Positions 1-6,798 of a stretch of 17,780 nt of DNA are shown here, in pieces (position 1 is the first letter of the stretch; every line of letters begins with the position of its first letter). The DNA is taken from the NCBI GenBank assembly GCA_903924445.1, contig CAIYBQ010000100.1:1-17780 (forward strand), read 5' to 3'. The notes under the pieces were generated by a model. The model ran no database searches and was not told the DNA's origin. It worked only from the letters and a program-made list of their open reading frames with translations. Origin of the DNA: an uncultured Armatimonadota bacterium. GTDB taxonomy: Bacteria > Armatimonadota > Armatimonadia > Armatimonadales > Armatimonadaceae. The translations under genes were made by a program, and so were the position numbers.

Positions 1-172
1 ATACTTATCCGCGTTTCGAATTCATTACACTCGCCATCGGGGATGGTCGACCCACGTGACCACAAGGCGATACCGCCAAGCCCAGCCGAACCAATTGGGC
101 ATCAAAATTTCGCGTAACATCCGGCGACCTCGGCACGACTGCGAGACATCTACCGCGCAAGCGTAATCAAGG
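1..172. repeat. Long repeat, copy 0 (truncated by window edge)
   Basis: This segment matches the second half of the repeat copies ending near 858 and 1447. Shared blocks include GTCGACCCACGTGACCAC (starting near 47, 738 and 1327) and CGTAACATCCGGCGACCTCG. Copies differ by scattered substitutions, and the similarity fades after about position 172. Short open frames in it are repeated with the element and show no recognisable protein. The left half, if present, lies outside the window. Confidence 0.85.
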
Positions 173-478
173 CCTGCCATTATCAGCCTGGTCAACACCT
201 CAACCAATGCAATACATTTACACGACACGTATAACCCATCTCTGAACGTCATGACGGGAATAAATACCGAATAAAGTCACATAATTCACCGGCCAGACTC
301 CCATTAAGCCCACTCGTCAACATCCATCAACACCACCCCGGATGCCAAATCCAGCCTAATTTGGTATTCTAATAACATCAGCCGTTGAGACAGGGACTGA
401 TTCCGCGAAACGACGATCAAAAAGATGCGTCGTTTTTTTTGTGCCAGGGTTCAAACTTCAACCTAATCCTGCAAAGCA
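173..478. other. Non-coding spacer between repeat copies
   Basis: I see no gene here. The stretch is more AT-rich than its surroundings and holds one intrinsic terminator at 408-440. No tRNA-like or rRNA-like structure is visible. A short RNA ending at the terminator is possible, but I cannot identify a convincing promoter. Confidence 0.5.
408..440 (+). terminator. Rho-independent terminator in the repeat region
   Basis: AAACGACG (408-415) pairs with CGTCGTTT (428-435) across a 12-nt loop, and the T-run continues to 440. The T-tail lies on the + strand side only, so it would end + strand transcription. No + strand gene lies upstream within the window, so it ends either a transcript from outside the window or a small unannotated RNA. 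Confidence 0.6.
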
Positions 479-858
479 CGGGCAGGCACAGAGGCCTGCC
501 CCTACGAGTCGTTGTATGAAGTCCGTTTTGCCATCGGACAACTACAATCAAAAGTGGGCAACAAACCTTTCAGCGCGACGCGCGGTGGAATGTTGAGCGG
601 GAGGGCCGCTAGCCGGACTGGTCAGCTTTCAGATACTGCAAGCCAGCACACATTCGGCGGCTAGCAGGGCGGGCACCATCGACGATGGCAATATTCCTCT
701 CCGCGTCTCGAAATCATTACACCTGCCATCGGGGATGGTCGACCCACGTGACCACAAGGCGATACCGCCAAGCCAAGCCGAACCAGGTGGCCATCAGAAT
801 TTCGCGTAACATCCGGCGACCTCGGCACAAACGCGATGCATCCACCGCGCTAGCGTGA
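479..858. repeat. Long repeat, copy A (about 380 bp)
   Basis: This copy aligns with 1068-1447 at a constant offset of 589 bp with a modest number of substitutions. It starts with a hairpin (GGGCAGGC at 480-487 and GCCTGCCC at 494-501, followed by CTACG). It carries the 13-bp palindrome CCATCGACGATGG at 676-688 and ends with the block shared with copy 0. The flanks of the two copies differ, so the 380 bp looks like a discrete unit. No transposase is encoded; it behaves like a non-autonomous or composite intergenic repeat. Frames inside it are repeated with the DNA and are not credible genes. Confidence 0.88.
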
Positions 859-900
859 ATCAACAATTCCGGTGCCAAGGCATTAATTTTCGAAACGCGC

Positions 901-1090
901 GGGCGGACACGGCGGTCCGCCCCTACGCCGAGAATTTGGTATCTGCAGCGCAAGTGATATTCGTGACAACCACGCATCACATTCGGGCAGGCACAGAGGC
1001 CTGCCCCTACGCAGAGAAGTTGGTATCTGCAGCGCAAGCGATCTTCGTGACAACCACGCATCACCTTCGGGCAGGCACAGAGGCCTGCCC
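901..1090. repeat. 84-bp tandem repeat with hairpin heads
   Basis: Hairpins start at 901, 985 and 1069, a period of exactly 84 bp. Each unit is a hairpin with 8-bp arms and a 6-nt loop, then CTACG, then a conserved tail containing TGGTATCTGCAGCGCAAG and CGTGACAACCACGCATCAC. The first hairpin has arms GGGCGGAC/GTCCGCCC and the next two GGGCAGGC/GCCTGCCC, so paired positions change together. The third head leads into long repeat copy C. The spacing and unit length do not fit a CRISPR array. Confidence 0.88.
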
Positions 1091-1447
1091 CTACGAGTCG
1101 TTGTATCAAGTCCGTTTTGCCATCGGAAAACGACAATCACCAGTGATCAACAAACCTATCAACGCGACGCGCGGTGGAATGTTGAGCGGGAGGGCCGCTA
1201 GCCGGACTTGTCAGCTTTCAGCTACTGCAAACCAGCACACATTCGGCGGCTGGCAGGGCGGGCACCATCGACGATGGCAATATTCCTCCCCGCGATTCGA
1301 ATTCATTGCACTCGCCATCAGGGATGGTCGACCCACGTGACCACAAGGCGATACCGCCAAGCCCAGCCGAACCCATTGGGCATCAGAAGTTCGCGTAACA
1401 TCCGGCGACCTCGGCACAAACGCGATGCATCCACCGCGCAAGCGTAA
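1068..1447. repeat. Long repeat, copy C (about 380 bp)
   Basis: This is the second full copy of the unit at 479-858, offset by 589 bp. It has the same opening hairpin (1069-1090), the palindrome CCATCGACGATGG (1265-1277) and the terminal block around GTCGACCCACGTGACC. Copies A and C have each diverged by point changes, so the duplication is not very recent. No coding capacity is supported. Confidence 0.88.
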
Positions 1448-1492
1448 TTAGAATGGCATCGATCTACAACGCATCAACAAAACGTCATCTAC

Positions 1493-1566
1493 GGGAGGGC
1501 ACAGCGGCCCTCCCCTACGCAGAGAATTTGGCATCTGCAACGCAAGCGACATTCGTGACAACCACG
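1493..1566. repeat. Fourth copy of the 84-bp-type unit
   Basis: The hairpin arms are GGGAGGGC (1493-1500) and GCCCTCCC (1507-1514), followed by CTACG and the tail with GGCATCTGCAACGCAAG and CGTGACAACCACG. The arm sequence differs from the other copies on both sides of the stem, so pairing is preserved. It lies just downstream of the stop of the next minus-strand gene. Confidence 0.8.
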
Positions 1567-1590
1567 GCCAAACGAAGAATCGATTGGACT

Positions 1591-2553
1591 CTACAAACCT
1601 ACCAAAGGCCCCTTCTTCAACAAATGCACAAGCTTGTCACCAATCACTTGCTCACCGGATACAGAAAACCCCTTGACCGAACGCTCCAGCAACGCATGCC
1701 ACACCGAATGACGCTGGTTGAAAAATGTCCAGTCCAGCAACCCCTTCGGCTTGTTCCCTGGCGCGACATCGTGAACCATCGTCCAGGTCTCCAGACGAAA
1801 TGAAACCCAACCAAGCAACGCCTCACAACCAGATGCATCTACCACCGTGGCTCCCAGCCCACGCGCAAGCACAAGAGATGCCCCTATAAAGTCATTGTCC
1901 GTATCCGCATTGTCAATACCGGATGCTGCCCAGCGGACATACGCATCCACAAAATCGACACCCAACACCGCTGCGCTGTCCAGCGCGACAATCATTGTGT
2001 CCGTGAGGCCCGTCACTTCTGTCTCGCCATCCATGGCTGTCCGCAGCAAAATCGCACAGGCAAACAGACGCGCAATATGCCCGCGGCGGTCATCCTTCTT
2101 AGGATTCCCCCACCGCGTCAGCGCGCAGACTTCCTCCGGATGCCACCGTAGTGGCACGGGAGGCGTAGCGCCATCCCGGATACTCTTCAGAACCACCAAA
2201 TGTTCCTCAGAGTCACTCCCATAATCGGCATCTGCAATCTTCTTGAGAATCGCCGCATCCACCAATGGTCGCACTGCATTTAGCAAGGCATCCGGGTCCG
2301 CCACAGCGCGGATAACATCACAGTCCGCACCCGGGGCCGGCGGCTCGGGAATCTCATCCACTGCGCACGCTGGCACATCCGGGACAGACGAGGAAACCTC
2401 AGGTTTCATCGCATCGATTGCGCTGGTGACCAACATCTCGATATCGGCCTTTGTGGATGTCGCATCCACTTCCTGCCGCATCGCCGCGAGCAAGTCCTCG
2501 AGGGCCTTGACCTTGAATGGCTGCTTCCGCTTGCCGGGTTCACTGCTGGGCAT
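1591..2553 (-). CDS. Hypothetical protein, 320 aa, no recognised family
   Basis: I do not recognise this protein. The ATG at 2553 is chosen over an upstream in-frame ATG at 2577 because GGAG sits 6 nt before it. The product begins with a basic stretch (GKRKQPFKVK), then a helical segment, then a Pro/Ala/Asp-rich linker around residues 50-80. A globular, mostly alpha-looking C-terminal part contains several Trp residues. There is no signal peptide or membrane segment, so it is probably cytoplasmic. It is the last gene of the minus-strand run, 80 bp after the ankyrin-like gene, and ends directly at the repeat cluster. Codon use resembles its neighbours, which supports a real gene, but the function is unknown. 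Confidence 0.75.
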   Translation of the reverse strand: MPSSEPGKRKQPFKVKALEDLLAAMRQEVDATSTKADIEMLVTSAIDAMKPEVSSSVPDVPACAVDEIPEPPAPGADCDVIRAVADPDALLNAVRPLVDAAILKKIADADYGSDSEEHLVVLKSIRDGATPPVPLRWHPEEVCALTRWGNPKKDDRRGHIARLFACAILLRTAMDGETEVTGLTDTMIVALDSAAVLGVDFVDAYVRWAASGIDNADTDNDFIGASLVLARGLGATVVDASGCEALLGWVSFRLETWTMVHDVAPGNKPKGLLDWTFFNQRHSVWHALLERSVKGFSVSGEQVIGDKLVHLLKKGPLVGL

Positions 2554-2633
2554 TGTCAACTCCACACATACGCGCAAACACCATCCAGTTCGGACAGATC
2601 AAGGCCTCGATACCAAGCATCAAATCGGATTCT

Positions 2634-3224
2634 CTACGGCTTCTTCAAGAATGGAACCGGTCTCAGTTCCAGCTTGCGGATGCTCTGGAGGTAATCGAGT
2701 ACGGGCTTGCTCGCATCCCCGCCAACCTGCGCATGGAAGTGCAGCGTAAAACCGTGTGGACCCTTTGCATCGATCAGCTTTGGTTGCAGCGTCAACATCG
2801 CTTTTACAAAGTCGAGCTGCCCCAGCATCGCCGCACAGAAAATGTCCGGTCGCGCGCCTCGCTCGAGGAGGAGCATCACGATGTCGCGCTGGCCCATATG
2901 GGATGCACCATTTAGCCCAGATTCCCAGTCGCCGGCACCCCAATCGATGGTTGCATTGATGAGGCCTGGCTCTTTATCGAGCAGCTTCTTGACCATCTCG
3001 ATGTCAGAGTGCGCATAAATGACAAAGTCCTGCGCCATTTGGCGGTTGACCTGCGGCTTACGCCAGCTCGGCTTGAATCCAGGGGCAGGGTAGTCGCGGA
3101 CAAGCGGCGCCTCGACAGGGCCATCCGTAGATACGACTGGCTTTTCCTGCGCACTCACTGCGCTTGCACTCAGCAGCCCGGCAGCCGACAACGCGATATT
3201 GCGGCGGGAAATCAATGTCTTCAT
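2634..3224 (-). CDS. Small exported ankyrin-repeat-like protein
   Basis: The 196-residue product starts at the ATG at 3224; the frame is open further upstream but that part overlaps the oxoprolinase gene. Residues 1-25 form an export signal with a twin-arginine-like start (ISRRNIA, Arg7-Arg8), a hydrophobic core and a likely cut after SAVSA. The mature part has ankyrin-type helix pairs: DIEMVKKLLDKEPGLINA, then GASHMGQRDIVMLLLERGA, then AAMLGQLDFVKAML. A GPHGFTLHFHAQVGG segment follows. I recall similar periplasmic ankyrin proteins with the ASHMG and AMLGQLD blocks in several environmental phyla. It lies 31 nt after the oxoprolinase stop on the same strand, so cotranscription is likely. Partner and role are unknown; the Tat route is an inference from an imperfect motif. 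Confidence 0.8.
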   Translation of the reverse strand: MKTLISRRNIALSAAGLLSASAVSAQEKPVVSTDGPVEAPLVRDYPAPGFKPSWRKPQVNRQMAQDFVIYAHSDIEMVKKLLDKEPGLINATIDWGAGDWESGLNGASHMGQRDIVMLLLERGARPDIFCAAMLGQLDFVKAMLTLQPKLIDAKGPHGFTLHFHAQVGGDASKPVLDYLQSIRKLELRPVPFLKKP

Positions 3225-3255
3225 ACTTAGGATTGTACTTTGGATGTTCGTACGG

Positions 3256-6200
3256 CTAGCAGACTTCTGGTCCCCATCCACCGCCGCCTGGCGTTTCGAC
3301 AACAAGAACATCCCCCGCCGCGCAGTCCACCTGATCCACACACCGCAGCACCGTCGTCGCCCCGCTGTTGTGCCGAACCCACTGGATACCCTGTCGCCCA
3401 GGCCCGCCACCCGCACGCCCGCGCGGCGCGAAAATCCTCGACTGCGTAATCACGCTCACCTGGACATCCTCTAGGAACTGCCACTCGCGCCGAACGCCAC
3501 ACCCGCCGCGCCACTTCCCCTTGCCACCCGAACCGGGAATAAGACGGAACTGCATCAGACGGACTGAAACACGTCGCTCAAGCACCTCCGGATCTGTGAT
3601 CCGCGTGTTGGTCATGTGGACATGGACGCCATCCGCGCCAGGGTGGCCCGCAGCCGCGCCACTCCCACCGGCAAGCGTCTCATAGACACTAAAGCGGGTA
3701 TTGCCAAAGAGGATGTTGTTCATCGTCGCCTGACTCGATGCGCAAATCCCGATCGCATCGAGGAGTGCATCCACAATCCGCTGGCTCACCTCGGTATTCC
3801 CGCCGACCACCGCCGGACACGCCGCCGGATCCGCGTTAAAGACAGGATTAATGAATGTTCCGGTGGGGACAACAAGATTAATGGCATCCAGAATGCCATC
3901 CGACAACGGAATATCATCCGCTACCAGCAGCCGGAGCACATAGAGCACCGCGGCCTGCGTCACCGCAAGCGGCGCATTGAAGTTGCCATTCACCTGCCCG
4001 CTGGTCCCTGTAAAGTCAATCTCAACCGTTGCATCGGGGTCATGCGGGTTTTCCGGCCAGCGAAGGGTGACCAAGACGTAGGACTGAGGGCCACTAGCGT
4101 GCTCAAGCACCGAAATACCGTGCAGCTTCCCGCCCACCGGGCGGATACGTGCAAGCGCACGCCGGGCAGCCACGCAGGCACGGTTGGCCAGCTGCTGTTG
4201 CTGGTCATCCACCTGCGCAATACCGTATCGCTCAACGAGTGCCGCAAGCTGTACAGCTCCCTCACGGTTTGCCGCACGCTGCGCCGCGAGGTCCGCCAGA
4301 TTGTCACTCACCGCACGGCTTGGAAATGGCCCCGTGCTCAGCAGCATCCGGATAGCATCCGGGTCATACGGCATCGGTGGGATAACAACGCCTTCCTCCA
4401 CCAATGTCGTCGCCTGCGGAGGCATCGATCCAGGACGGCTTCCCCCGAGCTCGGCATGATGCGCACGGCTTGCAACATACCCGCAAAGCGCTCCCGCATT
4501 GGTGAGCACACGGGTCACCAATGTGACATCCGGCAGGTGAGAGCCACCAAATGCAGGGTGGTTGACGACGACTTCATTGGATTTCGCAAAGGCATCGGCC
4601 TTTATCAGCGCACGCACACACGCTCCGAGTGCCCCGAGATGAACCGGGATATGCGCGGCTGTTGCGACCAGGCTGCCATTCGCATCCAAAACCGCACACG
4701 AATAGTCCAGGCGGTCGCGCACATTTACACTGAGCGCCGTCCGCTGGAGGGTATCGCCCATCGCATCCGCAATCGCAGCAAACCGGCGACTCCAGAGCGC
4801 AGCTTCTACGGCGGCATCCGTGGTGGCTTCCGTGGACTGTTTCGCACACCGATGCAGCACAATCGCACCCGATTCCGCATAGGAAAGCTTCCACCCCGCG
4901 GGCACGAAGAAGGCACTGTGGGCCAGCGTGAGACTGATCGGCCCCTCGGTTCCATCGGGGCACGGCTGCAAACTGTCACCATCCACAATCTCAATCCCAC
5001 CGACCTCGCGCACCGTCGTCACCAGAGTGTCACAAACAAGGGCCCGGTCAGCGGGCGGCGGTGAACCAAATGTCTGCGCATAAATGTCCACAAATGCGAC
5101 ATCGAGATGTTCACCGCTCACCAATGCAATCGAGAAAACCGCTTCCTGCCCGGCGACATGACAGTACGCCGTATGCGTTGTAACCATCCCGGATGTCAGC
5201 TCACAGCCATCATCAAGGAGGCCAGAACGCGCCGCCGCTTCCTGCACTCCTGCCCGCTGCCACAAATCGCTTGCATCCACCGGCGCTGCAACCAGCTGAT
5301 CAAGCGTTCGGGCAAGCCCCGTCCCCGCAAGCCCGCGCGCGGACAAAAGGCCGGCATCCGGCGGAATAACAACGGTATCCAGCCCCAGACGCTCCGCAAG
5401 CTGCGCGCCGTGCAGCCCTCCCGCACCCCCAAATGCAACCAGCGCATGGCCATCTAAGGCGATTCCCTGCCGCAGCGTCACCCCGCGAATCGCATCCGCC
5501 ATCGTGTCGTTAGCCAGTACCAACAGCCCTTCGCAGAGGGAATGCCGATCGGGCACGGGGTGGCCCGCCGCCGCGATGTCATCTATCAACCGATTAAGCG
5601 CACTCTCCGCCGCTTGGACATCAAGGGGAATTCCAAACTTACCGGGATCAATCCGCCCCAGCAGCACATGGATATCGGTAATCGTCAGCGGCCCGCCAAG
5701 CCCATAACACGCCGGGCCCGGGTTTGCGCCCGCGCTCGCCGGTCCAACACAAAGCATCCCGGTATGATCAAGCGAACAAATCGACCCACCGCCCGCCGCA
5801 ACCGTTACCAGCTCGGCACTTGGGCTTAAAAGGGTCGCATCCCCAACTGTCTGCTTACGCGACAGCGGGACGATGCCATCCTGAATACGACAGACATCCG
5901 TGCTCGTGCCGCCCATGTCGACGCCAATCGCCTTGGAAAAGCCCGCGGCTGATGCAGCTTTCGCCGCGCCGACGACGCCGCCCGCAGGCCCTGAAAGCAA
6001 GCAATCCCGCGCACGAATCCGTTCAATGGGGACAAGCGTGCCACTGGATGCCATCACGTGCAGGCGCGACCCCGGCGAAAGCGCCGATGCAACACCCTGA
6101 AAATACGCATCCATGATCGGCGCAAGATACGCATCCACACACGCCGTCATCGTGCGGTCAACAAAGCCAATCCCACTTGTCAGGTCACTCGCGCAGGAAA

Positions 6201-6798
6201 TCGTTTTGAAGCCAAGATCTCGTAAAATCGCCACCACCCGCCGCTCATGGTCAGGGTTTGTCGTGCTATGGAGAAGCGACACGGCCGCGACAGGCGCGTG
6301 GCCATCCGAAAGCACTGCTTCCGCAGCCCGTCGCAAAGCTACTTCATCGAGCAGAACCACGCAGCTTCCATTGGCGGCGCTGCGCTCCACAACACCAACC
6401 ACGCAGTCCGGAAATGGAATCGGCTTTTGAATCGCCACCGCAAACAAGTCGGGGCGCTGCTGGTTGCCGATATGCACGATGTCTTCGAACCCGGCGGTCG
6501 TAAACAGCACCGGAGGTGTACCTGTGCGGGTAAGCAGAGCATTAGTTGCCCGCGTCGTCGCGATGCGCATGTCCATTTCGGGAAGCGGTTGGCCGAGCGG
6601 CGTCCCCGTAAGCTGATGCGCTGCCACCAGCGGCGGCTCAAGCCCAGTCTGGATGCGGGTGATATTGCCATCCGCATCGGTTGAAGGCAGCTCCCCTGAG
6701 CTTAGAACTTTGGCCCGGTGGATGTCTCCGTTTGGTGCGATTCCGATCGCATCCGTGAATGTCCCGCCGGTGTCAACAAAGACCTGCCAGCGACTCAC
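3256..6798 (-). CDS. Fused 5-oxoprolinase / hydantoinase A+B
   Basis: This 1180-residue protein (from the GTG at 6798) has the full fused architecture of ATP-dependent 5-oxoprolinases and hydantoin/N-methylhydantoin hydrolases. The HyuA half has the nucleotide-binding motif DTGGTFTD (about residues 9-16), LLSGPAGG (267-274) and a second motif DMGGTSTD (294-301). The HyuB half starts near residue 660 with DRLDYSCAV and HIPVHLG, then VNHPAFGGSHLPD (745-757), and ends with the Gly-rich GGGGWG tail. The family opens a lactam or imide ring using ATP; the exact substrate cannot be read from sequence. An in-frame GTG at 6816 would overlap selB by 22 nt. The GTG at 6798 overlaps its TGA by 4 nt (GTGA) and gives the usual N-terminus, so I prefer it. 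Translational coupling to selB is implied. Confidence 0.93.
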   Translation of the reverse strand: MSRWQVFVDTGGTFTDAIGIAPNGDIHRAKVLSSGELPSTDADGNITRIQTGLEPPLVAAHQLTGTPLGQPLPEMDMRIATTRATNALLTRTGTPPVLFTTAGFEDIVHIGNQQRPDLFAVAIQKPIPFPDCVVGVVERSAANGSCVVLLDEVALRRAAEAVLSDGHAPVAAVSLLHSTTNPDHERRVVAILRDLGFKTISCASDLTSGIGFVDRTMTACVDAYLAPIMDAYFQGVASALSPGSRLHVMASSGTLVPIERIRARDCLLSGPAGGVVGAAKAASAAGFSKAIGVDMGGTSTDVCRIQDGIVPLSRKQTVGDATLLSPSAELVTVAAGGGSICSLDHTGMLCVGPASAGANPGPACYGLGGPLTITDIHVLLGRIDPGKFGIPLDVQAAESALNRLIDDIAAAGHPVPDRHSLCEGLLVLANDTMADAIRGVTLRQGIALDGHALVAFGGAGGLHGAQLAERLGLDTVVIPPDAGLLSARGLAGTGLARTLDQLVAAPVDASDLWQRAGVQEAAARSGLLDDGCELTSGMVTTHTAYCHVAGQEAVFSIALVSGEHLDVAFVDIYAQTFGSPPPADRALVCDTLVTTVREVGGIEIVDGDSLQPCPDGTEGPISLTLAHSAFFVPAGWKLSYAESGAIVLHRCAKQSTEATTDAAVEAALWSRRFAAIADAMGDTLQRTALSVNVRDRLDYSCAVLDANGSLVATAAHIPVHLGALGACVRALIKADAFAKSNEVVVNHPAFGGSHLPDVTLVTRVLTNAGALCGYVASRAHHAELGGSRPGSMPPQATTLVEEGVVIPPMPYDPDAIRMLLSTGPFPSRAVSDNLADLAAQRAANREGAVQLAALVERYGIAQVDDQQQQLANRACVAARRALARIRPVGGKLHGISVLEHASGPQSYVLVTLRWPENPHDPDATVEIDFTGTSGQVNGNFNAPLAVTQAAVLYVLRLLVADDIPLSDGILDAINLVVPTGTFINPVFNADPAACPAVVGGNTEVSQRIVDALLDAIGICASSQATMNNILFGNTRFSVYETLAGGSGAAAGHPGADGVHVHMTNTRITDPEVLERRVSVRLMQFRLIPGSGGKGKWRGGCGVRREWQFLEDVQVSVITQSRIFAPRGRAGGGPGRQGIQWVRHNSGATTVLRCVDQVDCAAGDVLVVETPGGGGWGPEVC

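Noticed and set aside
440..480. Possible tRNA T-arm (GGTTCAAAC)
   Set aside because: No matching acceptor, D or anticodon arms flank it. I also found no selC-like tRNA anywhere in the window.
717..1340. Open frames of 139 and 161 codons in the repeat region
   Set aside because: They are repeated with the DNA repeats, overlap each other on both strands, lack ribosome binding sites and show no protein-like conservation.
901..1566. CRISPR array from regularly spaced repeats
   Set aside because: The units are 84 bp and similar along their length, with no short direct repeats separated by unique spacers and no cas genes.
3616..5064. A 482-codon open frame on the + strand
   Set aside because: It is antisense to the fused oxoprolinase, whose HyuA/HyuB motifs run through the whole region on the minus strand. 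The + product is Arg/His-rich with no recognisable domain, as expected for a shadow of GC-rich coding DNA.
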